Virus record (IMG/VR): IMGVR_UViG_3300043823_000509
Coordinates: 1-33,627 of that record
DNA length: 33,627 bases
Strand: one strand, 5' to 3'
From: a virus
This document shows, piece by piece, positions 15,428-22,224 of the stretch (position 1 is the stretch's first letter; each line of letters begins with the position of its first letter). The notes below the pieces were generated by a model. That model was not told the origin of the DNA. It was given only the letters and a program-made list of their open reading frames with translations, and did no database searches. Position numbers and translations under genes: made by a program.

Positions 15428-16137
15428 TCTTCTTCTCCTAGCAAAAATCGCTTCTTTTTCCAGTGGTCTTTTTTATACATTGTTTTTTGCGCCCGCCACT
15501 GGTCATCATAGGACGGATTTGAAAACATAATTTCTTCAAAATGCGACCTGGTTACATGAACCAGTCCCGGCTTTTCCGTCATTGAAAAATTTTCCGTTTT
15601 GAACGGAATCACTTGGGCAAAAGGTGTACCCGCTGGTATGAGACCTTGGAAATCTTGCCTTATACAAAAGGCAATGTTTCCAGGTGGCATTTTGTAATAC
15701 CCATCGACAACCGCAGAAAACGTTATAAATGGTGTGTCAAATCGATTCATGGGTTGGGTAAAAAGCGCACTATACCCGTCGGGCACTTCAATAGCCAACT
15801 TGTTTTCCCAAGAAAAACGAACCCGCTGGTATCCCGCAGGTAGTGGCATATCCCCCGTTTCGTCGCCCGGGCGCTCATGTATCTCCGCTCCCGATGAAGA
15901 GGTGATTAGGAGACCTCCGGGCGCCCGCTCCACTAAATAATCTTCGTGGGTCAACAAAAGCCACCCTACTGTCAGCGCCTCCAAGAACGGGAAGCAGTGC
16001 TTCAGCGAGGGCACCGAGGCGCCATCATCTGAGTCAAACATCAAAGGCACACGCTTGTACCAATCCGGTATCGAGCGTGATGCAGAGGCTATGAGCGGGT
16101 CGTTGTGCCCTTCATTTTCATAATAAAAATTAATCAT
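15424..16137 (-). CDS. Phage protein of unknown function in oxygenase cluster, distantly DUF6065-like
   Basis: A 237-residue protein from ATG 16137. Motifs are IPDWYKRVP, LKHCFPFLEALTVGWLLLTHEDYLVER, RFSWENKLAIEVPDGYSALFTQPMNRFDTPFITFSAVVDGYYKMPPGNIAFCIRQDFQGLIPAGTPFAQVIPF and a basic C-terminus (KKDHWKKKRFL). Proteins of this type are frequent in marine T4-like and other aquatic phages and have no known activity. The order 'C.P...A...G', 'P.GYS.LF..P.NR', 'VVD......N..F.I' and 'GTP..Q.IPF' parallels that of the two DUF6065-like genes downstream (CLP..I.NQ.G, RT.PGVN.MT..PN, ETD...F.FN.KI, KGE....FI..PR), so a common fold is possible. It overlaps its neighbours by 4 bases on each side. Confidence 0.72.
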   Translation of the reverse strand: MINFYYENEGHNDPLIASASRSIPDWYKRVPLMFDSDDGASVPSLKHCFPFLEALTVGWLLLTHEDYLVERAPGGLLITSSSGAEIHERPGDETGDMPLPAGYQRVRFSWENKLAIEVPDGYSALFTQPMNRFDTPFITFSAVVDGYYKMPPGNIAFCIRQDFQGLIPAGTPFAQVIPFKTENFSMTEKPGLVHVTRSHFEEIMFSNPSYDDQWRAQKTMYKKDHWKKKRFLLGEEE

Positions 16138-16871
16138 TGCAACCAGTAGGGCTCAAAAGTCCCGTCGTTTATACTTTCTTGTACCCAAGTTTTTGTATTC
16201 GGGTGACGGCACCAAAAAGCCGTATTTACGTATCTGGTCCCGCTGGTGATTTGCCTGACGCCGTGTGGGTGTAAAAGGTCTCCACTAAAAATGACCAGAA
16301 GTCCCGCCTTGGGCTTAATTGAGAAGTCGCCATTCATCGGGAAATATATTTCCCCGCCTTCGAAATCGCCGTTTAGGTACAACATACTCGTGTAGTGCTT
16401 GTTCGTGTTGTAGCGCTTCCAAACGGGTTCTGCTGAAGCCGGGAAAAGACTCTCGTCATAATCGGGGGGCAAATCTGTTTCCCGATTGAAATCAGGGTCG
16501 ATGTAATCGATGTGCGGTTTTTGAGCAAGTGGGTAATACCACTTAACAACCTCCCAACTTTCTAAGAACAGTTGGTCGGGAGAGCGCCGGAAGAAACCCG
16601 CTACCTGAGCCTTCGATTTTTGCAAAATATCCCACGCCCGACCAACGAACTCGCCATTCGTCCCCTCGGATACAAGGCGGTGAAAATTGATGACCCTATC
16701 GTTCCATTGAGCCGAGTGCTCGGCAAAATGCTTGGGGTCCGGATAATTTTCCGGGGTTGCGTTTTGGATAGACCACAAACCAGTTTCGTTTGCAGTGCTG
16801 ATTAAATAATCGCACGTTTCCTGGTCAATGAAATTTTCAATAACCCTTACTTTTGGTTCTGTAAAGTCCAT
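16134..16871 (-). CDS. 2-oxoglutarate/Fe(II)-dependent dioxygenase (prolyl hydroxylase-like)
   Basis: A 245-residue protein from ATG 16871. The N-terminus (VRVIENFIDQETCDYLISTA) is the usual lead-in of P4H-type oxygenases. The catalytic set is His120-x-Asp122 (KPHIDYID), His203 in HPHGVRQITSGTRY and Arg213 as the 2-oxoglutarate ligand. HYTSMLYLNGDFEGGEIYFPMNGDFSIKPKAGLLVIFSG is a textbook P4Hc core. An insertion of about 30 residues follows the HxD motif (DPDFNRETDLPPDYDESLFPASAEPVWKRYNTN), compared with the 194-residue neighbour. All catalytic residues are present, so the enzyme is probably active. Substrate unknown; the cluster lies next to collagen-like and polyproline virion genes. Confidence 0.9.
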   Translation of the reverse strand: MDFTEPKVRVIENFIDQETCDYLISTANETGLWSIQNATPENYPDPKHFAEHSAQWNDRVINFHRLVSEGTNGEFVGRAWDILQKSKAQVAGFFRRSPDQLFLESWEVVKWYYPLAQKPHIDYIDPDFNRETDLPPDYDESLFPASAEPVWKRYNTNKHYTSMLYLNGDFEGGEIYFPMNGDFSIKPKAGLLVIFSGDLLHPHGVRQITSGTRYVNTAFWCRHPNTKTWVQESINDGTFEPYWLQ

Positions 16872-17434
16872 GCTTCCTCCGTCATCCGTCCTTGGGTTAC
16901 CTCCACATAATCGTGACCCTTGCTATAGAACCAATGCTCGGGCTCAACGAAATGGAAAAAAACCAAAGCAATATTTTTCCCCTCTGGCTCCACCATCATG
17001 GGGCGCCCATGTTCCTGGTCTTCACCGTAGAAAGCCAGTGCCTGATTGGGGTAGAGCGTGAAAGAGTCACCCTCCACGATAATGTCCCACGGGTCGGTTT
17101 GGTAAACACACAAATCAAGTGTGTAAGTACAAGCATTTGTATCTTTATGATGCAAAAGGTTGGGCATTGAGTCACCAACTTTTTCGTAGTGAGAAAAAAA
17201 ACAGTAACTTGGCAATAGCGTTGGACTATTAAAAACCTCCTTCGCAACCGGCAATAGAGAATCAAATGCTTTCATCACCAGTTGATTGCCTTCGCCGCCC
17301 ATTATGTACCTACCATAATTATCTTCGTAGTAGCAATCCCCAGCCCTCACTTGCTCAAGCAAACTGCTTGCAAGCATTTTGTGGGTATCATCATCTAAAA
17401 GGTTTTCAATAACTTTTGCTTTCAACTCACCCAT
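16847..17434 (-). CDS. 2OG/Fe(II) oxygenase-like protein, paralogue of 18009-18587
   Basis: A 195-residue protein from ATG 17434. It opens with the common lead-in (KAKVIENLLDDDTHKMLAS). The probable iron site is His96-x-Asp98 (LLHHKDTNACTYTLDLCVYQTDPW) with a distal His142 (EDQEHGRP). The downstream signature FFHFVEPEHWFYSKGHDYVEVTQGR..EEAW is nearly repeated in the paralogous gene two positions upstream, with CTYT.D.C.YQT.PW.(I/L)(I/V)VEG also shared. This is a divergent member of the 2OG oxygenase/cupin fold in which the 2-oxoglutarate arginine is less obvious; Arg144, two residues after the distal His in QEHGRP, is one candidate. It overlaps its neighbours by 13 and 25 bases. Confidence 0.78.
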   Translation of the reverse strand: MGELKAKVIENLLDDDTHKMLASSLLEQVRAGDCYYEDNYGRYIMGGEGNQLVMKAFDSLLPVAKEVFNSPTLLPSYCFFSHYEKVGDSMPNLLHHKDTNACTYTLDLCVYQTDPWDIIVEGDSFTLYPNQALAFYGEDQEHGRPMMVEPEGKNIALVFFHFVEPEHWFYSKGHDYVEVTQGRMTEEAWTLQNQK

Positions 17435-18036
17435 TGAACCACCGCATACCTTTCACCGCTTATTACTGGCTTGACTTCGTGTAAATACATAAAACCCGAG
17501 GGGAAGAGAATGGTTTGGTTCGCCCGTGGCTTCACGGTGACGCCAAACTTTGGAAAAACTATTTCCCCGCCTTCATAGTTTTCATTGGCGTAATGCACCA
17601 GCGAAACACGGCGAAGTTGACTTCTACCGTCATCAACATGAAGCGTAAATTTTTGCCCTTTACCGTACTTCAGAACACTGAAGTTTTCGTAAACCCCCAG
17701 CAATTCGGGGTTGTGGCGCCGGAAGTAATCTTCGTAGTACGGCAAAAACGCCTCCCGGAAAACATCGGAAAGTTTGAATCGGAAAAAATCGGGGTGCAAT
17801 TCCGGGGTGTATTCGTTTTCTGGGCGCTGAGCCGGTACGCTAAAAATTTTACAGTTTCGAGATACTTCATCAATTATTGCCGTGCCCGACTCGGTATAAA
17901 CCTTGGATGGCTCCCATAGGCTTCTCAAACCAACGGAGCGACGGTCTATCTCTGAAATAGCGTCCATAACGCCACCGGATGTGTTGTCGTAAAGAACAAT
18001 TCCAGGCGCTAATTCTGACGACGTGATTCCATCCAC
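17422..18036 (-). CDS. 2-oxoglutarate/Fe(II)-dependent dioxygenase (P4H family)
   Basis: A 204-residue protein if it starts at GTG 18036 (followed by DGITSSELAPGIVLYDN). A longer reading to 18099 would overlap the upstream gene by 91 bases and adds residues without family support, so the GTG is preferred. The triad is His133-x-Asp135 (TLHVDDGR) and His186 (MYLHEVKPVISGERY), with Arg196 binding 2-oxoglutarate. RRVSLVHYANENYEGGEIVFPKFGVTVKPRANQTILFPS is the P4Hc core. The N-terminal half carries an extra helical region (residues 20-110). The ELAPGIVLY lead-in is common in phage-encoded members. It sits between the two paralogous oxygenase-like genes. Confidence 0.87.
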   Translation of the reverse strand: MDGITSSELAPGIVLYDNTSGGVMDAISEIDRRSVGLRSLWEPSKVYTESGTAIIDEVSRNCKIFSVPAQRPENEYTPELHPDFFRFKLSDVFREAFLPYYEDYFRRHNPELLGVYENFSVLKYGKGQKFTLHVDDGRSQLRRVSLVHYANENYEGGEIVFPKFGVTVKPRANQTILFPSGFMYLHEVKPVISGERYAVVQWVS

Positions 18037-18587
18037 TCTTCTTCGCTCTTTCGTCCATGCACTACTTCGTAGTAGTCCCTCCCTTTGGTAAAAAACCAAT
18101 GGTCTGGCTCTGCATAATGGAAGAATACCATTGCCACGTGTTGCGTGTCTGGATTTGGGAACTGTGGGCGCCAGTGCCGTAGGTCACAACTTTGGAAGGC
18201 GAGCCCCTGGTTTTCTAGGAGAGTAAACTCCTGCCCCTCTACAACTAGACCCCATGGCTCCGTTTGGTAAAGACACATATCTATCGTGTAAGTGCAGGCG
18301 TTATCGTCCACGTGTAAGGGTAGTGCGGGTTTGTAAAAGCCTTTTGCTTCGTAGTGTACAAAGGAGGTATATGTTGGTCGGAGTGTCTTGCTACCAAATA
18401 TTCTCATTGCGTCCGTCAAGTAAAGTCTTGCAAAATTATCAATAATGTCGTTTGGTCCACCGGATGTCAGGTAGCGCCCGAGCAACGGATTGTATGGGAA
18501 GGTTTTTGCCAGCGGTTCCAGGCGGTTTCGAAGTATTGAGTAGTACTCGTCGGTAAAAACCTTGGGTATAAAAAGCGGACTATGCAC
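18009..18587 (-). CDS. 2OG/Fe(II) oxygenase-like protein, paralogue of 16847-17434
   Basis: A 192-residue protein. The start chosen is GTG 18587, which overlaps the upstream stop as TAGTG and has GGTGG just before it. A GTG at 18629 is possible but overlaps 43 bases and adds 14 unconserved residues. The motif LHVDDNACTYTIDMCLYQTEPWGLVVEG has His92-x-Asp94, and the distal ligand is probably His138 in CDLRHWRP. The C-terminal block FFHYAEPDHWFFTKGRDYYEVVHGRKSEEEW matches the paralogue closely. The pair look like an old duplication with a P4H-type gene between them. The substrate is unknown. Confidence 0.78.
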   Translation of the reverse strand: MHSPLFIPKVFTDEYYSILRNRLEPLAKTFPYNPLLGRYLTSGGPNDIIDNFARLYLTDAMRIFGSKTLRPTYTSFVHYEAKGFYKPALPLHVDDNACTYTIDMCLYQTEPWGLVVEGQEFTLLENQGLAFQSCDLRHWRPQFPNPDTQHVAMVFFHYAEPDHWFFTKGRDYYEVVHGRKSEEEWMESRRQN

Positions 18588-19189
18588 TAGCCACCGACAT
18601 GGTGAAAAACATTGCTCATCAGAATGCACGCCCTCTTTTGCGTCATGCTTGTAACTTCGTGCTCAAGCGGAAATGGAATGTACAAAACATCGCCTGGATA
18701 CAAAATTTCGTATTTCACACTGCCGTCTTCCCCATAAATTTGCCAGAAAGATGACCCGATGCAATTCCAGTGGATTGCATCATTGTGGTCACGGTGGCGG
18801 GCGCTACCGGACAAACCAGAACTATTAGTGCTGATAAGAGTGTAAATATCCGGCAAAAAACAACACCATAATGCCTTTTGAACCGTGTTCCAATACGGTC
18901 GGGATTCCGGGAAAAATTCTATGTGCTCTTCTAAGTTATTTGACAGGATATTACAAAACCCATTACTTCCAAGTAAGCGAACCGTAGTTGCCCCCGGATT
19001 TAGTGAGTTGCTTTTTTCGTTTTTATACTTTACGAATGCCTCCCACGATGGAGTGATGGGGAAAGCATTCCTAAATACCGTTACTTCTTGAATCTTGGGT
19101 TTGTGATTACCTACAAATTCACACAAATCATGGTTGTATTCTTCTGAAGGACCAAAATCAATTTCATAAGGCTTGGAAAGAATTGACAT
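18587..19189 (-). CDS. Cupin/JmjC-like putative oxygenase
   Basis: A 200-residue protein from ATG 19189, overlapping the stop of the Hint-domain gene as TGATG. The C-terminal half looks like a cupin or JmjC-type barrel: ARHRDHNDAIHWNCIGSSFWQIYGEDG, then YEILYPGDVLYIPFPLEHEVTSM. Likely metal ligands are His132-x-Asp134 (or the adjacent His-Asn-Asp) and the distal His177 in PLEHEV; 'PGDVLYIP....H.V' is a hallmark of JmjC/cupin hydroxylases. The N-terminal half (residues 1-100) is not recognised. Its place at the head of the oxygenase cluster, translationally coupled to the polyproline/Hint gene, suggests a related substrate, but this is inference. Confidence 0.78.
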   Translation of the reverse strand: MSILSKPYEIDFGPSEEYNHDLCEFVGNHKPKIQEVTVFRNAFPITPSWEAFVKYKNEKSNSLNPGATTVRLLGSNGFCNILSNNLEEHIEFFPESRPYWNTVQKALWCCFLPDIYTLISTNSSGLSGSARHRDHNDAIHWNCIGSSFWQIYGEDGSVKYEILYPGDVLYIPFPLEHEVTSMTQKRACILMSNVFHHVGG

Positions 19190-20271
19190 CAAAGGGCTGA
19201 ACTCTTAACTTGAGCATTGTTGTGTGTCAATATTCCACCGCCAATAAACAAGTCGTTTGGACCAACAGTTGTCATGAATACCATTGCATCTTCGGCAACG
19301 ATGTCAATCGTTTCGACGTTCTCTTCGGTCATCTGTTCTGTTAGGAAGATGTCTCCGACCTGAATCGACCATGCACGCACAAACTGCCAAATGCCTTGAC
19401 GGTTTATAAAAACAAAGTGCTCCCCCGTCAACTTGACACGATTGTTGAAACAAAAGTATCCAGATGCAGTAATGCCTTGGTTCGTATTGACAATAGTTGT
19501 GTCGTATGTGCAACTGCCAATATCCAAATCAGGTATTGACCAAATTGAGGCGGGGAACCATAGGGAAGCATTTTCCCCATTAGGGAATGTCGGGATGATA
19601 ATTGATTTCACGACATCGCCAGGGACAATGTTTTCAATGTTCTTGTATGTTCCGTCAGCCATCAAAATTGGTGAGCCTTCGACATAGCAACCACCACCGT
19701 GGGGAGGTGGTACATACGGGGGCGCAACGGGTGGTGGTACGTACGGTGGCACGTACGGTGGTGGCTTTGGTGGGGCGTAGGGTGGTGGGGCGTACGGAGG
19801 TGTGTACGGTGGTGGTACGTACGGAGGTGTATAAGGCGGTGGTGTGTACGGTGGTGGTACGTACGGAGGTGTATAAGGCGGTGGTACGTACGGAGGTGTG
19901 TACGGTGGTGGGATGTAATAGGGGACATCCGTACTGCTGTAAGCGCTTAGTGCACTAGTACCGGCATCATTGACCGCCTGCACTGCATACTCATATGTGT
20001 AGTTGGCGGTAAAACTGTAGGAAACAAGTGCGGGGCTGGAGGTGAAGCCAGTCTGGGTGGACACCACAGTACCAGTATTGATGCAATAAATGACTACGTT
20101 GTAACTAGTCGCTTTAGAACCACTTGGGTTCGGCGTGAAATAAACATACACTTGTGTTGTCGTGTAAATCGACGGTGTGCCAATCGTCGGCGTTAGCGGT
20201 TTTTGTAGTAAAAACTCGCCACCTTCATCGTCTGCCGACAACCCGCCACGAAAACCAACAATTGGACTCAT
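19189..20271 (-). CDS. Virion-associated protein: Fn3-like domain, Pro-Pro-Tyr rod and Hint self-processing domain
   Basis: A 360-residue protein from ATG 20271 with three parts. Residues about 25-115 resemble a fibronectin type III domain (PTIGTPSIYTTTQVYVYFTPNPSG..., YTYEYAVQAVNDAGTSALS). Residues 119-190 are a rod of PPYTPPYVPP-like repeats. Residues 195-351 form a complete Hint domain. Cys195 opens it (GGGCYVEGSPILMADG), followed by IENIVPGDVV, block B TGEH (Thr282-His285), and the C-terminal His350-Asn351 (GGILTHNN), leaving nine residues after Asn351. Hint domains perform N-to-S acyl shift and Asn cyclisation, giving cleavage, splicing or transfer of the N-terminal part to a nucleophile. 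Here there is no Cys, Ser or Thr after the Asn, so cleavage or ligation to another molecule is more likely than splicing. It is the last gene of the fibre region and is coupled to the first oxygenase gene. Confidence 0.87.
   Translation of the reverse strand: MSPIVGFRGGLSADDEGGEFLLQKPLTPTIGTPSIYTTTQVYVYFTPNPSGSKATSYNVVIYCINTGTVVSTQTGFTSSPALVSYSFTANYTYEYAVQAVNDAGTSALSAYSSTDVPYYIPPPYTPPYVPPPYTPPYVPPPYTPPPYTPPYVPPPYTPPYAPPPYAPPKPPPYVPPYVPPPVAPPYVPPPHGGGCYVEGSPILMADGTYKNIENIVPGDVVKSIIIPTFPNGENASLWFPASIWSIPDLDIGSCTYDTTIVNTNQGITASGYFCFNNRVKLTGEHFVFINRQGIWQFVRAWSIQVGDIFLTEQMTEENVETIDIVAEDAMVFMTTVGPNDLFIGGGILTHNNAQVKSSAL
19801..19884. repeat. Two exact 42-bp tandem repeats in the Pro-Pro-Tyr rod
   Basis: Bases 19801-19842 and 19843-19884 are identical, and less exact copies of the same pattern flank them (about 19690-19915). 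Each unit encodes 14 residues of PPY(T/V) repeat, so rod length can change in frame by slippage. Confidence 0.93.
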
Positions 20272-20298
20272 GCGGTAAACACTACCACGGTATTGTGG

Positions 20299-21168
20299 CT
20301 AGAACTGTGTTAGAGAAGCAAAAACTGTGTAGGTGGCATTCGCCGTTTTGGTAATGGTGAAGTTGTAGCCGTCGTATCCGTTTGCATAGCCCGACGTAGG
20401 GGCGGTTCCCTGTTGCCAATATATCGTTACGCCGGATGTCGTACCGTCCACCAAAACGCTTGTGCAGTAATAAGATGCGCCCGAAGACCCCTGGAGGACC
20501 ATGACCGCCACGGATAGCGACTGACCCGTCGACAAAAGGGCGTTTATAGTCCCCCCTCCCGATGTTCCGGTGAAGTTGAAGGTGAAGGTGCTGGTTGCGC
20601 TGGCTGTGTATACAATAAGCGAGCCAGAACCCGACAGATAGATGGGCTGGGTTCCGTTTGCGCCCGTTCCGTTGAGGTATGTGGCTTCAATCGGAGAGGT
20701 AAAAACCGTATTCAGGACAGTAGCCGGTACGCCCTGTGTTCCCTGGTTTCCTTGGTAGCCCTGCGCCCCTTGATTGCCCTGGGTTCCCTGAGAGCCCGTT
20801 GAACCCTGGACACCCTGAGTTCCTTGGCTTCCCTGAACGCCCTGGTATCCTTGATAACCCTGATAGCCCTGCGAGCCGGTTGTACCCGTCGAGCCCTGCG
20901 GACCCTGAAAACCTTGCGGTCCCTGGGCTCCAACCCCCTGAGGTCCCTGGCTCCCCTGTAGCCCTTGGTAACCCTGCGAGCCCTGTGTGCCCGATGAGCC
21001 AGTAGTGCCAGATACTCCTTGATACCCCTGGAAACCTTGGTTGCCCTGGGGTCCTTGATAGCCCTGCGTCCCTTGGTTGCCTTGCGAACCTTGCGAGCCA
21101 GAAGAACCTTGTGCGCCGACAAAAGCCGTTGTCCACTGAGAACCGTTGTAAGTTTTTAAGACGGACAT
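20299..21168 (-). CDS. Collagen-like fibre protein with conserved C-terminal head
   Basis: A 289-residue protein from ATG 21168 behind a strong CAGGAGAAATC site. The N-cap MSVLKTYNGSQWTTAFVGAQG is shared with two other genes in the window. Residues 18-148 are Gly-X-Y triplets with Gln at most Y positions, broken once near residue 79 (GVGAQG). Residues 150-289 form a beta-rich head ending in VDGT..VTIYWQQGTAPTSG....YNFTITKTANATYTVFASLTQF. The same head, with variations, ends the collagen-like proteins at 22224-23915 and 25200-26372. Collagen-like stalks trimerise, and the head probably nucleates trimerisation or binds a receptor. Expected location is a fibre on tail or head. Confidence 0.88.
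   Translation of the reverse strand: MSVLKTYNGSQWTTAFVGAQGSSGSQGSQGNQGTQGYQGPQGNQGFQGYQGVSGTTGSSGTQGSQGYQGLQGSQGPQGVGAQGPQGFQGPQGSTGTTGSQGYQGYQGYQGVQGSQGTQGVQGSTGSQGTQGNQGAQGYQGNQGTQGVPATVLNTVFTSPIEATYLNGTGANGTQPIYLSGSGSLIVYTASATSTFTFNFTGTSGGGTINALLSTGQSLSVAVMVLQGSSGASYYCTSVLVDGTTSGVTIYWQQGTAPTSGYANGYDGYNFTITKTANATYTVFASLTQF
20725..21117 (-). repeat. Collagen-like Gly-X-Gln triplet region
   Basis: About 43 consecutive nine-base units encode G-X-Q, G-X-T or G-X-S triplets. Codons vary between units, so identity is kept at protein level more than at DNA level. Confidence 0.93.
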
Positions 21169-21192
21169 GATTTCTCCTGAAAGTAGTTTACT

Positions 21193-22224
21193 TTACGAAT
21201 TTCTGGTGATTGTTATGGTTCCATATGCGTTGGCTGTCCCCGTGGTTACGCCCGTAGCGCTGGAAATGTAGTAAATAGAGCCCCCGCCACCGTTAGCGCC
21301 AGCCCACGATGTGTTCCATGCACCGCCCCCGCCACCCGAATATCCGCCACCGCCACCACCTCCGGCGCTTCCACCGCCACCTCCACCAAAACCACCGGGG
21401 TAGGCATTCGAAGAGTTTCCTGTTCCAGCGCCTGAAATAATGGAGTTGCCTCCATAAACACCCGATGTGGAGTTACCCCCATTACTAAGAATCCCTGCAC
21501 CACCGGCGCCACAGTTTGGAGAACCCGGGCTATTTCCACCGGGTGTGGTCCCGTTACCAGCAGTTCCTCCGTTGGCAGAGTTGTCAGACGCACTCCCGGC
21601 GCCACCCCCACCACCGTTTATTCCGCCCTTGCCTTCATATGTGGCATTCCCAGAAGTACTTGCATAGCCGTTATTACCGGTCGCTGACGTTGAACCAGTC
21701 GCCAAAGTCGTGTTTCCCCAAGACCCACTTCCGTTGCCACCAGCACCACCACCCGCAAAAAGTAGATTTGTGCTCGAAATGGAAGAAGGCGATGAACTGA
21801 AAACAAACGAACCGCCCGAGCCAGCGGCGTTGTTAGAAGGCTGTTGACCAAAAATGAGCGTCAAGTACTGACCCCCGAGCAGGTTTACTGAGCCTTGTGC
21901 GTAAGAGGCGCTTGCACCACTGTTGTTCGCACCGGCGCAATAAATTGTGTAATTCCCCGTCGCCGGGACCATCCACTGGAGATACCCTTGTGTCGAAGGG
22001 ATTGACCAATAACTGCTGTTGCTCGTCCAAGATGTAGAGCCGTTTGAAGAGACGGTGATTGACGAAGTAGAAGTAGGTCCGGCATACCCTGTAAGGGTTG
22101 TTACAAAAGTTGCATATGTTCCGACATTAAACGTGTAAATAGACGGCGCCGTAAACATATTCCTCATGACGCCGATGCCGAGGTGGAATGCACGCATTGC
22201 ACCAAAGCCGTTCAAAATGGGCAT
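21193..22224 (-). CDS. Glycine-rich adhesin-like fibre tip protein
   Basis: A 343-residue protein from ATG 22224, overlapping the upstream collagen-like gene as TAATG. Residues 1-135 are a Ser/Thr/Tyr-rich beta domain (YSIYTFNVGTYATFVTTL-like strands, GYLQWMVPATGNYTIYCAGANNSG...LIFGQQ). From about residue 150 onward it is built of polyglycine stretches (FAGGGAGGNGSG, GGINGGGGGAG, GGFGGGGGGSAGGGGGGGYSGGGGG), closing with a short strand region (TGTANAYGTITITRNS). Packed glycine-rich polyglycine-II helices occur in the tip adhesin of phage S16, and glycine-rich domains of this type are common at fibre ends. Overlap with a collagen-like gene suggests a stalk and tip pair. Enzymatic motifs are absent. 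Confidence 0.8.
   Translation of the reverse strand: MPILNGFGAMRAFHLGIGVMRNMFTAPSIYTFNVGTYATFVTTLTGYAGPTSTSSITVSSNGSTSWTSNSSYWSIPSTQGYLQWMVPATGNYTIYCAGANNSGASASYAQGSVNLLGGQYLTLIFGQQPSNNAAGSGGSFVFSSSPSSISSTNLLFAGGGAGGNGSGSWGNTTLATGSTSATGNNGYASTSGNATYEGKGGINGGGGGAGSASDNSANGGTAGNGTTPGGNSPGSPNCGAGGAGILSNGGNSTSGVYGGNSIISGAGTGNSSNAYPGGFGGGGGGSAGGGGGGGYSGGGGGAWNTSWAGANGGGGSIYYISSATGVTTGTANAYGTITITRNS

Noticed and set aside
18588-18629. GTG start at 18629 for the 192-residue oxygenase-like gene
   Set aside because: The GTG at 18587 overlaps the upstream stop as TAGTG, has GGTGG before it and aligns with the paralogue's N-terminus.
19602-19958. Plus-strand reading frames rich in Arg, Trp or Val over the Pro-rich rod
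   Set aside because: They are mirror frames of the repeated PPY coding sequence; no ribosome site and no family features.
20272-20298. Short CCAC/GTGG inverted repeat before the Hint gene
   Set aside because: Only four base pairs and no T run; too weak to call a terminator or operator.
21180-21194. AAAGTA-GTT-TACTTT inverted repeat at the end of the glycine-rich gene
   Set aside because: An AT-rich 6-bp stem with no T tract, overlapping the stop codon; likely chance.
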